The translations under genes were made by a program, and so were the position numbers. Positions 8,741-18,201 of a stretch of DNA of 64,000 nucleotides are shown here, one piece after another (positions within the stretch are counted from its first letter, which is position 1; each line of letters opens with the position of its first letter). Below the pieces are notes generated by a model. That model was not told where the DNA came from. It saw nothing but the letters and a program-made list of their open reading frames with translations, and did not search any database. The stretch is from Alteromonas macleodii ATCC 27126 (GTDB lineage Bacteria; Pseudomonadota; Gammaproteobacteria; Enterobacterales; Alteromonadaceae): the NCBI RefSeq assembly GCF_000172635.2, contig NC_018632.1:2046001-2110000 (forward strand). Direction: 5' to 3'.

Positions 8741-9571
8741 CTAAAGTGAGAATCGCTCTCGTAGAAAGCGGGCGATTCCATCTTCATCGTGATGCCCAAT
8801 GACGGAAGTGGCGGCGTCTTTGATATAAGGTTTAGCGTTAGAAGGTGCATAAGCCTCGTCTGCTAGCTTAAACATACTTAAATCATTATCACTGTCGCCA
8901 AACACAATAACGTTGCTTGCATTCAACTGTTGGCGCAAAAGCTCTACCGCACTACCTTTATTCGCAAGATTGTGGTGTACATCCATCCAACGGTACTCAT
9001 CCCCTTCGATAGCTGGCCCAGAGTACGCTATCAGTCCTTCGTGCATGTTGAGCTGCTTATACATGTCATAGACTAGCGGTGCATCTCCGATCATACTGAT
9101 GTTTGTTATATGTGCATTAGCAGGTAGCGACTCAATAGACGCTAATCGCGCTTTAGTGCGCGAAAAATACTTTTCAATTAAATCGTGTTCCACCTGATGC
9201 TTAGGCGACGAATGGTAAATCACGTGCTCGTGATCTGGGCTATCCATATTCACTGTGTTAATGAAAGGCGTAATATTATTATTTACGGCGTGCTCGATAA
9301 TAAGATTTACTTCACTGGGCGCGAGCAAATTTTCTAGTGTTAGCGCGTTTCCGGCAGGATCCCAAATTGCCACCCCATTATTATAAATGTGAGGGAGTAC
9401 AAAAGACTGACCTTGTAGCACAAATTGCGCTGAATGCATGGTACGACCCGTCGCTACGGTGAATGCAATGTCTCTCTCACCAAGCAAGCCCAACGTCTCT
9501 TTAGTAAACGAGGAGATTTCAGAAGACTTATTTAATAAAGTGCCATCTAAATCAAAAAATATTAAATCCAT
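8741..9571 (-). CDS. Cof-type HAD-IIB family hydrolase
   Basis: A 276-residue soluble phosphatase of the haloacid dehalogenase superfamily. The nucleophile motif FFDLDGTLL lies at residues 4-12, motif II in VATGRT, and motif III/IV in NKGSA followed by VFGDSDNDLSMF. The cap position and size match Cof/YbiV phosphatases acting on sugar phosphates or nucleotides. The ATG at 9571 begins exactly at the usual MDLIFFDLDG start; the longer frame adds 14 unlike residues. It is convergent with the SDR gene. Confidence 0.9.
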   Translation of the reverse strand: MDLIFFDLDGTLLNKSSEISSFTKETLGLLGERDIAFTVATGRTMHSAQFVLQGQSFVLPHIYNNGVAIWDPAGNALTLENLLAPSEVNLIIEHAVNNNITPFINTVNMDSPDHEHVIYHSSPKHQVEHDLIEKYFSRTKARLASIESLPANAHITNISMIGDAPLVYDMYKQLNMHEGLIAYSGPAIEGDEYRWMDVHHNLANKGSAVELLRQQLNASNVIVFGDSDNDLSMFKLADEAYAPSNAKPYIKDAATSVIGHHDEDGIARFLRERFSL

Positions 9572-9617
9572 ACAATTGGTGCCTAATCTCTCTTTCAGAA
9601 TAACGCCGACCAAACGA

Positions 9618-9657
9618 CGAAGGGCAATAAACGTGGAGTTCGTTATATTGCCCTTCG
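9618..9657 (-). terminator. Long inverted repeat between two leftward genes
   Basis: Perfect 12-bp arms CGAAGGGCAATA and TATTGCCCTTCG surround a 16-base loop. It lies beyond the stop of the 9751-10341 gene and before the HAD gene, both read leftwards. It could terminate the first or act in the leader of the second; there is no U run on the minus strand. Confidence 0.4.
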
Positions 9658-9750
9658 AAAATATTGGAACAGCTAGATTGATAACTCCGCTATGATTACT
9701 GTATCACATTCTGCTTTGAAGCAGCGTTCCATATTATGTCGCTAGTCTTG

Positions 9751-10341
9751 CTACCGAATAGATTCGACCACTTTGTCGGTGTGCTGCTTCAGTAATTGCG
9801 AGACTTTAGAAGCAGACTGTGACTTTTTAAGGTTAATTACCAGCGCAACTTTACCATATCTAACCGCGTGTCTTACGGTTTGTATAACCTCATTTCTGTC
9901 CGGACGTAAACCGATTAAACCCGCTATGAATAACCCAATGAATATGCCTGGGCTAATTAGTGCTATGTAGGTAAACAAAGGATTTTGTTGAGTAAGCGCT
10001 GGGCCAAACTGCGTTAACAAAAATGCCGCCACTAAACCTACAATCAGACCGATTGAACCAAGCAACAGGTGGGACGACCACATGCTTTTGCCAATGGATG
10101 CGCTGTTACGTTCAAGTTTTTCACTCATTTTAGGGTCGCCAGCTTCGATAATTTCTACTTGAGATACCTCAACAGATGTTTGGTCTTGAACTATCTCAAG
10201 TACTTCCTGCACTTTACGTTTTGACGGAAATACAGCCGCGACTTGCAAGTCACCGGTTGATACAACATGGGCTCTCAAATTCTCATGTTCATTACTGTTT
10301 TCGCTTTTTGACTCTACGTTTTTCGAACTTTGAACATTCAT
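9751..10341 (-). CDS. Conserved membrane protein, two central helices
   Basis: A 196-residue protein with a charged N-terminus, a small ferredoxin-like segment (AAVFPSKRKVQEVLEIV), two membrane helices at about 90-110 and 120-142, and a C-terminal basic/helical tail resembling the N-terminal segment (KVALVINLKKSQSASKVSQLLKQH). The layout recalls general-stress proteins in which a glycine-zipper hairpin is flanked by soluble halves. I do not recognise a named family with confidence. The ATG at 10341 follows AGGAT. Confidence 0.65.
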   Translation of the reverse strand: MNVQSSKNVESKSENSNEHENLRAHVVSTGDLQVAAVFPSKRKVQEVLEIVQDQTSVEVSQVEIIEAGDPKMSEKLERNSASIGKSMWSSHLLLGSIGLIVGLVAAFLLTQFGPALTQQNPLFTYIALISPGIFIGLFIAGLIGLRPDRNEVIQTVRHAVRYGKVALVINLKKSQSASKVSQLLKQHTDKVVESIR

Positions 10342-10924
10342 CTTTAAATCCTCGACTTCTTACTTGGACTCTCTAAATCAATCCACTTCACTTGCACTTC
10401 AAAGGGTATTGCTGTTCGGCTTCACCTAAGTGCATAGGTAACTCGACAACTATTGTTCATACTTATTCAAGTTGCATTCCGACGAAGAAAAGTAGCGGTT
10501 TATACTTTAGTAGAAAAAAGAGAGGGTTTGTTTTTATGCTATTGTTATTAATGGTTATTTTCGGAATGTTAAATATGATTTAGTAAGCTTTAAGGCCAAA
10601 TAAAGAAGGATTTCGAAGCGATATGCTGAGTTTTAGCAAGCGCCGCTACCGGACCAAACAGCCGGTACTGTGATAATTTTACACATAGCGTGAAAATTCG
10701 TTATGGCCTTTAAAATCACTGTCTTGCCGTGGAAGCGTCGGCTTGCGGCAAGGTTACTTGCGTGTAGTGATCATTTCTGTACGTTCTTCTGTAGATTCTA
10801 TTTATAAATTGAGATTTGGTACCGTTGTTTGCAATCTGACTAAGAAAGCACAGCGAGCATCTGCGGCCGTAGCAGCACCTTAACAGTCGGTCTTCTTAGC
10901 TGGTAAGGAAAGGAGTATCTATAA
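10342..10924. other. Intergenic region of about 580 bp
   Basis: This holds the divergent upstream regions of the leftward membrane-protein gene and the rightward topoisomerase gene. I see one tiny ORF at 10536-10583 (MLLLLMVIFGMLNMI) with GAGAGGG upstream, but no convincing protein gene, RNA gene or repeat. Confidence 0.5.
10536..10583 (+). CDS. Possible 15-residue hydrophobic peptide
   Basis: ATG preceded by GAGAGGG and a 9-base spacer; the peptide would be a single membrane-inserting stretch MLLLLMVIFGMLNMI ending at TAG. It may be a real microprotein or chance. There is no family evidence. Confidence 0.25.
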   Translation: MLLLLMVIFGMLNMI

Positions 10925-11971
10925 ATGAAACGGATTAAAGGCTATTGCAACGTCTACTCTGATGATAGCCATCTATCAATAAGGCGCATCGCTTGCGGTG
11001 ATAAACGGTTTTACTATCGCTATGCAAGTGGAAAGAAAGTCACAGGAGAGCGCGTGCTAAAGCGTATCAAAAAGCTTGTCATTCCTCCAAATTGGCGCGA
11101 CACCTTTATAAGCCGTGATAGTAAAGCCAGCGTTCAAGCTGTCGGCTATGACGAAAAAGGACGTAAACAATATATCTATCACAACAAATGGCACGAGCAG
11201 CAGCAAGTAGAAAAATTTGAGCGTTTGGTTGCCTTTGGTAATGCACTTCCTGGGTTCCGTGAGCACTGTCTTTCATTAATTTCACAGCCAACATGGACGC
11301 AAGAAAGAGCTTGCGCGCTGGTGTGCCTGTTGCTCGATTACACAGGTGCTAGAGTTGGCAACGCTCAATATAGCAAGGAAAATAACACATATGGGTTAAC
11401 TACATTGCGGCGCAAGCATGTGCAAGCGCAGTGTGACGATAGTGTTGAACTTGCTTACATTGGTAAGCACGGCAAACCAAGAACACTAAAAGTAAACGAC
11501 CCTGAGCTTGCTTCATTAGTTTGTGACTGTGCGCAACAACAAGGTTACTGTTTATTTCGTTATCAAGATAAGAATAAACAATGGCACGACGTAACGAGCG
11601 AAGACGTTAATGCGTTCATCCACAACGAACTAAGTGAACAGTTCAGTTGCAAAGACTTTCGAACGTGGGCATCAAGTCGATTTGCACTAACAAACCTGCC
11701 CAGTGTTTATGAACAGATAGCAAACTCCAGAACCAAGAAATGGGAGAGTACGTTAAGTAAGTGTGTTGCAGCAGAACTTGGCAATACTCCCACCGTTTGC
11801 AGGAAATATTATATTCATCCGAAACTATTTACTGTGAAAAATGACGAAAAGGCGTGTGAGAAGCTAATTAATCGGGTTCGCTCGCTACATAGTGAAGATT
11901 GTACGCAACTTACCCATTTACTGCCTGTAGAAAAGCTTCTTTTGGATGTTATTTCGTCTGAGTGCGCGTAA
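10925..11971 (+). CDS. DNA topoisomerase IB (poxvirus/bacterial type)
   Basis: A 348-residue type IB topoisomerase that nicks one DNA strand through a 3'-phosphotyrosine and relaxes supercoils of both signs. The N-terminal domain has YRYASGKKVT and VIPPNW; the catalytic domain shows GARVGN (catalytic Arg region), the GKHGK lysine hairpin, FRTWASSRFAL, and the nucleophile in CRKYYIHP near residue 300. All expected catalytic residues are present. The ATG has AAGGAAAGGAG upstream. It is a single gene flanked by AT-rich spacers; bacterial TopIB is an accessory, often laterally moved gene. Confidence 0.92.
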   Translation: MKRIKGYCNVYSDDSHLSIRRIACGDKRFYYRYASGKKVTGERVLKRIKKLVIPPNWRDTFISRDSKASVQAVGYDEKGRKQYIYHNKWHEQQQVEKFERLVAFGNALPGFREHCLSLISQPTWTQERACALVCLLLDYTGARVGNAQYSKENNTYGLTTLRRKHVQAQCDDSVELAYIGKHGKPRTLKVNDPELASLVCDCAQQQGYCLFRYQDKNKQWHDVTSEDVNAFIHNELSEQFSCKDFRTWASSRFALTNLPSVYEQIANSRTKKWESTLSKCVAAELGNTPTVCRKYYIHPKLFTVKNDEKACEKLINRVRSLHSEDCTQLTHLLPVEKLLLDVISSECA

Positions 11972-12284
11972 CAAAGTATTTTTAATGAAAATGTTTTAGC
12001 TGATAGTAAAGTTGCTGTTTTTTGCGACTTTTCAGCTAAAGTTAAATTGTTTCATAAATGACTTAGTGTTTTTAAGTTATTGAATATAATTGGTAATTAT
12101 AAATTTTGTTAGCGTAATATGCTGTGAAACATGGTTGGTGCTAATTTAAACATAAGTGCCAGTTAAACGATGTTGTTTAAAAATTGCACTTGAAATTTTC
12201 TGTCAGATCCTTATATTGTTAGAGCTCTAATGATTATTGTTCGATTTAATTATTTGCTTTTGAATTTGAATTAGCAAAGGTTAA
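11972..12284. other. AT-rich intergenic region before putP
   Basis: 313 bp, very AT-rich, without an ORF or clear hairpin terminator. It presumably carries the promoter and control region of putP; I could not assign defined operators. Confidence 0.5.
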
Positions 12285-13853
12285 ATGGCGTTTTCATTTA
12301 CGAGTTTTCGAAGAGCAATAGAGGAAATAACGAACGTTATGCCAATGGAAAGTTACCTATCACTAACGGTGTATTTTATAGCGATGTTAGGGATAGGGTT
12401 GTTTGCTTACCGACAATCTACCAGTGATATTTCTGGTTATATTTTGGGAGGGCGACAAGTTAGCCCTCAAGTAACCGCACTGTCTGCGGGTGCGTCTGAC
12501 ATGTCTGGTTGGATGCTAATGGGCTTACCAGGTGCAATGTACTTAACCGGTTTCGATGCGGTTTATATTGCAATAGGGTTGGTTGCAGGTGCGTTGGCCA
12601 ATTATTTACTAGTAGCACCAAAACTTCGCGTTTATACCGAAGTTGCCAACGACTCGCTGACTGTGCCTGAGTTTTTTGCCAAGCGTTTTGATACGCCTAA
12701 CTCAAGCTTACGCATTGTTTCAGCGGTGATTATCGTACTGTTTTTCACGCTATACACCTCTGCCGGGTTAGTTGCAGGTGGTAAGTTGTTTGAAAGCGCG
12801 TTTTCGGTCGATTATCAGTTAGGCCTATTTATTACGCTGGGTGTAGTGGTGTCTTATACACTACTTGGTGGTTTCTTGGCAGTAAGTCTTACGGACTTTG
12901 TGCAAGGGTGCATTATGTTCGTGGCGCTTGTACTGGTTCCAATCGTCGCGTTTACCGAGTTCGATAGCGTGTCGCAAATGACAAGCGCCGCTTATCAATC
13001 TGTACCCAGTTTTTCTGAATCGTTAGAAACGCTAACGATTGTTGGGTTGTTATCGAGTTTAGGTTGGGGCTTAGGTTACTTTGGACAGCCGCACATTATT
13101 GTTCGCTTTATGGCAATTCGTTCTGTTAATGCCATTGGCACAGCGCGAAATATTGGTATGTCGTGGATGTTAGTGACCATCATTGGTGCACTGGCAACAG
13201 GATTCGTAGGCATTGCTTATGCCAATCAGTTTGGTCTTGCTGTCGACGACCCTGAGACGATATTTATTATTTTCTCACAATTGCTGTTCCACCCACTTAT
13301 CAGTGGATTTCTAATGGCTGCTATTTTAGCCGCTATTATGAGTACAATTTCGTCGCAACTGCTGGTTAGCGCAAGTTCGTTAACCGAAGACATTTACCGC
13401 GTAATGGTAAATAAAAAGTCTTCAACCAAGGCGCTGACTGAAAAGCAAACGGTAACAATTGGCCGATATGGTGTAGCAGGTGTAGCCGTGGTTGCATTGT
13501 TATTAGCCATGGATGCGTCGAACACAATTTTATCTTTAGTAAGTAATGCTTGGGCAGGTTTTGGTGCAGCATTTGGTCCGTTAGTACTGTTTTGTCTGTA
13601 TAAAAAGGACCTAACAGCGAAAGCGGCAATGGCGGGCATGATTAGCGGTGCGGTAACCGTACTGTTCTGGATTTACGCGCCCGTTTTAGCTGACGGTAAA
13701 ACGTTAAGCAGCGTTATTTATGAAATTATTCCAGGGTTTGCGGTAAGTACGTTAACGCTTTATGTGGTAAGTCGCTTTAGCGAAAACCCATCGTCAAACG
13801 TACAAGCAACATTCGCGCAAGCCAGTGAAGAATTAGCAAATCAACAATCTTAA
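12285..13853 (+). CDS. putP: Sodium/proline symporter
   Basis: A 522-residue SSS-family transporter that imports L-proline with Na+. There are about 13 membrane helices; the signature GASDMSGWMLMGLPGAMY lies early, and GLGYFGQPHI and SLTEDIYR match PutP. The first part (residues 1-20) is extra relative to E. coli PutP; ATG codons at 12339 and 12345 give the usual MESYLSLTVYF start, so the N-terminus is uncertain. It is followed after 16 bases by proB, linking proline import with proline synthesis, as expected for osmoprotection. Confidence 0.93.
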   Translation: MAFSFTSFRRAIEEITNVMPMESYLSLTVYFIAMLGIGLFAYRQSTSDISGYILGGRQVSPQVTALSAGASDMSGWMLMGLPGAMYLTGFDAVYIAIGLVAGALANYLLVAPKLRVYTEVANDSLTVPEFFAKRFDTPNSSLRIVSAVIIVLFFTLYTSAGLVAGGKLFESAFSVDYQLGLFITLGVVVSYTLLGGFLAVSLTDFVQGCIMFVALVLVPIVAFTEFDSVSQMTSAAYQSVPSFSESLETLTIVGLLSSLGWGLGYFGQPHIIVRFMAIRSVNAIGTARNIGMSWMLVTIIGALATGFVGIAYANQFGLAVDDPETIFIIFSQLLFHPLISGFLMAAILAAIMSTISSQLLVSASSLTEDIYRVMVNKKSSTKALTEKQTVTIGRYGVAGVAVVALLLAMDASNTILSLVSNAWAGFGAAFGPLVLFCLYKKDLTAKAAMAGMISGAVTVLFWIYAPVLADGKTLSSVIYEIIPGFAVSTLTLYVVSRFSENPSSNVQATFAQASEELANQQS

Positions 13854-13869
13854 GGTTAAAAAGTTTATT

Positions 13870-14979
13870 ATGAGTCATCCAAATTGGAAACGCGTAGTCA
13901 TCAAAGTGGGTAGTGCATTGATATCGCCCAACCAACAAGGTTGTAGCAGTCATTACCTTTTGAGCATTGCGCAATTTATCGTGCGATGCAGAGCCAACGG
14001 TACACAAGTTGTACTCGTGTCTTCTGGTTCTGTCGCAGCAGGCGCGCACCTGTTTCCAGAGCAAGAAAAGTCAGATATTGCAGTTAAAAAAGCAATGGCA
14101 GCAGCGGGTCAAACCGAAATGATTGCCACGTGGGACAGACTGTTTGATTTTCCGTCTGCTCAGATGCTTTTAACGCATGCTGATTTGCGAGACAGAGAGC
14201 GTTACGTAAGTATCCGTGAAACGATATTCAGTTTATTGGATAACAATATCCTGCCTATCGTTAACGAAAACGACACCGTTACCACCGACAAATTGAAAGT
14301 GGGTGATAACGATAATTTATCGGCCATGGTGGCGTCGGCAGCTGAAGCAGATGCACTTATCATCTGTTCAGACATTGATGGGTTGTACGATAAAAACCCG
14401 CATGAACACGACGACGCACAATTGCTTAAATCAGTTAATACCATTGATCAAAGCATTTATGACATGGCTGGCGGTGCGGTAAAAGGCGGTGTAGGCACCG
14501 GTGGTATGCGCACTAAAATTGAAGCGGCCGAAAAAGCCGTTTCGCATGGTATAGATACATATATTATTAACGGCTTTACTGAACTGTCGTTTAATATGCT
14601 GCTAGCAGGTGAAAACCCAGGCACGCATTTCAAACCTCACGCCAAGCCAATGCAAGAGAATGTGCATTGGATGCGCCATACGTCAAACGCGCAGGGTGAG
14701 GTGATAGTAGAAGGGGACTTTGACGCCTCTTTAGCTGGCGACGCAGAGCAACTGACAAGTAGCGAAATTATTGACGTGAAAGGTGAGTTCTCGGTAGGCG
14801 ACACCATTCTAGTACGTAAAGAAGACGGTACTAAACTGGTAAAAGCCAAGTCGAATTACAGTAGCTGTTTATTGAATTTCATTGCGAATCAGGAAAACGA
14901 AGAATTCGCCCATGAGTTTGAGGAAAAGACTGGGCCAATTATTTCTGATCAGCACATAGCAAATCTGGAGAAAGAATGA
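13870..14979 (+). CDS. proB: Glutamate 5-kinase
   Basis: Catalyses ATP-dependent phosphorylation of glutamate to glutamyl-5-phosphate, the first and feedback-controlled step of proline synthesis. The amino-acid-kinase domain (1-260) has VVIKVGSALI, VSSGSVAAG, NENDTV and GVGTGGMRTKI, and a PUA domain occupies about 275-369. The length of 369 matches E. coli ProB (367). The ATG at 13870 is 16 bases after putP, and the end overlaps proA by 4 bases (ATGA), a sign of translational coupling. Confidence 0.96.
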   Translation: MSHPNWKRVVIKVGSALISPNQQGCSSHYLLSIAQFIVRCRANGTQVVLVSSGSVAAGAHLFPEQEKSDIAVKKAMAAAGQTEMIATWDRLFDFPSAQMLLTHADLRDRERYVSIRETIFSLLDNNILPIVNENDTVTTDKLKVGDNDNLSAMVASAAEADALIICSDIDGLYDKNPHEHDDAQLLKSVNTIDQSIYDMAGGAVKGGVGTGGMRTKIEAAEKAVSHGIDTYIINGFTELSFNMLLAGENPGTHFKPHAKPMQENVHWMRHTSNAQGEVIVEGDFDASLAGDAEQLTSSEIIDVKGEFSVGDTILVRKEDGTKLVKAKSNYSSCLLNFIANQENEEFAHEFEEKTGPIISDQHIANLEKE

Positions 14980-16223
14980 GCATTATTACAGAGTTAGCAC
15001 AACAGGCAAAAAAAGCTGCACGTACACTGGCTATTTTAAGTGAAAGCCAGAAAAACGCGGTGTTAACTGATATGGCCGCGGCAATTCGTGCAAACAAAAG
15101 TAAAATTATTGAAGTAAACGAAAAGGAAGTCGCGCGCGCCAAAGAGAATAACTTAGACGCAGCGATGGTTGACCGCTTAATCCTAAACGATGAGCGTATT
15201 GAAGCCATGGCTGAAGGCATCGAAGTTATTGTTGAACTTGACGATCCTGTGGGTAAAGAGCGCGTTATCGGTACACGTCCAAACGGTATTGAGATTAAGA
15301 AAATGCGTATACCGCTTGGTGTTGTGTGCATGATATATGAAGCACGACCTAATGTTACTGCCGACGCAGGCGCGCTGTGCTTTAAATCGGGTAACGCAGT
15401 GATATTACGTGGTGGTAAAGAAGCACTAGATACGAGTTTAGCCATTGCTGAGCTTATGCAAGACGTGCTGGAGAAGCACAATTTACCAAAAGCGCTGGTA
15501 ACGGTAGTTCCGAACCCAGATCGTGCATTAATGCAAGAGCTAATGGAGCAGCGTGATTACATTGACGTAATTATTCCACGTGGTGGTGAAGGTCTAATCA
15601 ACTACGTGACTGACAACGCTAAAGTGCCGGTAATTCAGCACTTTAAAGGTGTGTGTCACCTTTACGTAGACAAAGATGCTGATCTAGATAAAGCCATGGC
15701 GCTACTTCTAAATGGTAAAACACAGCGTACTGGCGTATGTAATGCCTTAGAAGGCTTAGTTGTACACCAAGCCGTTGCGGGTGATTTTCTGCCTAAAGTG
15801 GCCGATGCATTCAAAGAAAAGGGTGTTAAGGTTCACGTAAACGACAAAGGTAGCCAGTACTTTGATGGTGCTGACGTTATTTCTGAAGACGCGTACGGTG
15901 AAGAGTATCTTGGCCTTGAAATCGCTATCCGTGTAGTTGACGATTTCGAAGCAGCGGTTGACCACATTGCGCAATTTGGTAGTAACCACACTGAAGTAAT
16001 TTGCACGGAAGATGCTGAAAAAGGCAAGTTATTCCAACGCGCAGTTGATGCAAGTGTAGTAATGGTTAATGCCTCTTCACGTTTTTCTGATGGTAGCCAG
16101 CTTGGCTTAGGTGCAGAAATTGGTATCGCAACCACTAAGCTACATGCTTATGGCCCAATGGGCTTGGAGTCGTTGACTTCAGAGAAATATTTAGTGAATG
16201 GCGAAGGCCAAATTCGCGATTAA
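14976..16223 (+). CDS. proA: Gamma-glutamyl phosphate reductase
   Basis: Reduces glutamyl-5-phosphate with NADPH to glutamate-5-semialdehyde, the second step of proline synthesis. The 415-residue aldehyde-dehydrogenase-fold protein carries IYEARPNVTADAGALC, RGGKEA, the catalytic cysteine in TGVCNALE and GLGAEIGIATTK near the C-terminus. It starts within the last codons of proB, so the two enzymes, which work as a complex, are made together. A terminator follows. Confidence 0.97.
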   Translation: MSIITELAQQAKKAARTLAILSESQKNAVLTDMAAAIRANKSKIIEVNEKEVARAKENNLDAAMVDRLILNDERIEAMAEGIEVIVELDDPVGKERVIGTRPNGIEIKKMRIPLGVVCMIYEARPNVTADAGALCFKSGNAVILRGGKEALDTSLAIAELMQDVLEKHNLPKALVTVVPNPDRALMQELMEQRDYIDVIIPRGGEGLINYVTDNAKVPVIQHFKGVCHLYVDKDADLDKAMALLLNGKTQRTGVCNALEGLVVHQAVAGDFLPKVADAFKEKGVKVHVNDKGSQYFDGADVISEDAYGEEYLGLEIAIRVVDDFEAAVDHIAQFGSNHTEVICTEDAEKGKLFQRAVDASVVMVNASSRFSDGSQLGLGAEIGIATTKLHAYGPMGLESLTSEKYLVNGEGQIRD

Positions 16224-16280
16224 TAGAAAGATGTTTTAACTGGTCGGCATTGTGCCACGAGTTTACATGCTTCATAATTA

Positions 16281-16310
16281 AAAGCGCTGACATTCGTCGG
16301 CGCTTTTTTT
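16281..16310 (+). terminator. Rho-independent terminator after proA
   Basis: AAAGCGCTGAC pairs with GTCGGCGCTTT (one mismatch) around a 4-base loop, followed by T7. Confidence 0.8.
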
Positions 16311-16353
16311 CGCCTATTCAAATATTTACCCTCGGAGTACAGACGGAGCTTAC

Positions 16354-17304
16354 ATGGAGATTGTGATAGACCCCGCGCAGTTATGGCATCAATTTATAAG
16401 TTTTGCCAATGATTATAAACTGCTGACATCTCTAGTACTTTTAATTGTACTGCACTTTATCAAAAAGGGTGTGTTGCGCCTTATCAGGCGCATTAGTTCT
16501 CATCGTGGCGAAGACCGCCGAAACCAAATCAATATCCTAGAGCAGCTGGGTAATGCCTTTATCATTATTGTGTTAATGATGGTGTGGAGCTCTGAAATCC
16601 AAACACTGGCAATCTCCATTGCTGCCTTTATGGTGGCCATTGTGTTGGCAACCCGCGAGTTTATTCAGTGCTTTATGGGGTTCATTTACTACTTGGGCGC
16701 TCGGCCATTCAGGGTAGGCGACTGGATCCAAATGAACAACATCATTGGTGAAGTGGTAGAAATGGACTGGGCAAAGACAGCGCTTTTAGAAGTAGACCCT
16801 GAAAGCTTTAACTACACGGGTAAACACGTGTACGTGCCTAATAGTCAGCTTGTAACTCAAACTGTGCGTAACCTTAACTTCATGCGTCGCTACCGTTTGC
16901 ATTCATTTGAAATAGTGAACGAGCCTTCTGTTAACGCCTATAGTTTGCTTCCAGCGTTTCATGCCAGGGCACAGGCACATTGTGAATATTTCCGCGATGT
17001 AGCAGAGCGCTACAAAGGCCTAATTGAACGTCATTTAGAGCAAGAATTTATTCGCATCGACCCAGAGGTTGAGATTAAAACCAATGAACTTGCCAAAGTG
17101 GTGGTAAAGGTAAGCTTGTTTTGCCCTACAGCCGAAGCTCACGAGTTAGAGCACAAAATGTGCTCAGATTGGTTAAGTCTGTGGTTCAAAGCGCAAAAAG
17201 AAGAGCAGCGCCAGCTTCATGCACAGCACAGCGATTCCTCTTCGGTGCAAAACCAAGCTAAAGCAATGCCCGACGCACAGACAACTACTAGCGGTACGCT
17301 ATAG
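16354..17304 (+). CDS. MscS family mechanosensitive ion channel
   Basis: A 316-residue inner-membrane channel of the small-conductance mechanosensitive family that releases solutes on hypo-osmotic shock. N-terminal helices lie at about 20-40, 64-84 and 88-110. The pore-adjacent and beta-domain segment RPFRVGDWIQMNNIIGEV is characteristic, and NSQLVTQTVRN matches the MscS beta domain. The N-terminus is short and the C-terminal tail is hydrophilic (Q, S, T rich). The ATG has ACGGAGC 4 bases upstream. Its stop is 3 bases from that of the convergent HNH gene. The place next to proline genes fits osmotic adaptation. Confidence 0.88.
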   Translation: MEIVIDPAQLWHQFISFANDYKLLTSLVLLIVLHFIKKGVLRLIRRISSHRGEDRRNQINILEQLGNAFIIIVLMMVWSSEIQTLAISIAAFMVAIVLATREFIQCFMGFIYYLGARPFRVGDWIQMNNIIGEVVEMDWAKTALLEVDPESFNYTGKHVYVPNSQLVTQTVRNLNFMRRYRLHSFEIVNEPSVNAYSLLPAFHARAQAHCEYFRDVAERYKGLIERHLEQEFIRIDPEVEIKTNELAKVVVKVSLFCPTAEAHELEHKMCSDWLSLWFKAQKEEQRQLHAQHSDSSSVQNQAKAMPDAQTTTSGTL

Positions 17305-17307
17305 CGT

Positions 17308-17862
17308 CTATTCTAAGCACGTCCATTCTCTGTGGCTGGTGAAGTGGCCTTGTAAAAAGGCCATTTGGTCAGCCAAAATCCGCCTGTTCATTAAATAAAA
17401 ACGCTCGTACACATTTGGCCTAAACGGAACCGCGAGTAGGGGCATGTTGGCTTCTTCTGGTGTTTTAGCACCTTTCGCGTGATTACACCGCTGGCAAGCC
17501 GTGGCAACGTTCGTCCAACTGTCTTTTCCGCCGCGAGAGCGGGGGATAATGTGGTCTCGGGTAAGCTGCTTTGGCGTAAACTTATTGCCGCAGTACATAC
17601 ACAGGTAGCTATCGCGCCTAAACAAATAGCGATTAGTAAGGGCAACTTTGCCAGATAAATCTGTTACCTTGCCGTCGCACGCGATAATACTAGACAGGGT
17701 AAGCTGACTTTGGAGTCCTTCGTGATTCCAGCCTCCCTTTAACGTAATAGCATCACTACCTAGCTCAAATAGCACCTTATCTTGACTGTAAAGCTTTGCG
17801 GCTTGTTCAACATCTATCCACTCTTGTGGCATGCCTGCTTTATTAAGTCGAAGTACCAACAT
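17308..17862 (-). CDS. HNH endonuclease family protein
   Basis: A 184-residue protein with an HNH/McrA-like nuclease domain in the middle (about 90-145): CMYCGNKF, DHIIPRSRGGKDSWTN and CQRCNHAKG give the zinc-binding cysteine pairs and the H-N-H residues. The N-terminal 85 residues are of the type seen in the widespread stand-alone HNH proteins of Proteobacteria. The substrate is unknown; DNA cleavage or repair is a family inference. The ATG at 17862 has AAAGGAG upstream. It is divergent from pnp. Confidence 0.88.
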   Translation of the reverse strand: MLVLRLNKAGMPQEWIDVEQAAKLYSQDKVLFELGSDAITLKGGWNHEGLQSQLTLSSIIACDGKVTDLSGKVALTNRYLFRRDSYLCMYCGNKFTPKQLTRDHIIPRSRGGKDSWTNVATACQRCNHAKGAKTPEEANMPLLAVPFRPNVYERFYLMNRRILADQMAFLQGHFTSHREWTCLE

Positions 17863-18201
17863 GGTTATCTCCTTTAGCACACTAATATTAGACGTTCTTG
17901 TTGTGGTTAATCACTTCTGCGCATTGGTCGCACGTGATGTTTATTTAAGTTCTTACTTTGTTCGCTTTTTGTTCTAGCATACGCTGTTTTGTGTCAGTAT
18001 GATGAAAATATAGTCAATAATTGAAATTTCACAGATATTTCATATAGTCATGGTGCTATAGGTGGTAGCGGTTAATGACCAAATAACACGACAAATTCCG
18101 CGCGGGGCTGCATTTGACCATGGTATTAACGCTACTTCATGGCTATACTATGCGCCGCGTTTAAAAGCGATAAAATAAAGATTGAAATTAAAGGACAAAT
18201 A
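17863..18201. other. Divergent promoter region between HNH gene and pnp
   Basis: 339 bp without a supported gene. An in-frame ATG at 18139 would extend pnp by 21 residues but lacks the family N-terminus. rpsO, which usually precedes pnp in Gammaproteobacteria, is not here. Confidence 0.5.

Noticed and set aside
10392..10583. 63-aa rightward ORF
   Set aside because: The N-terminal part is unlike a protein; only the last 15 residues have a plausible start and ribosome site.
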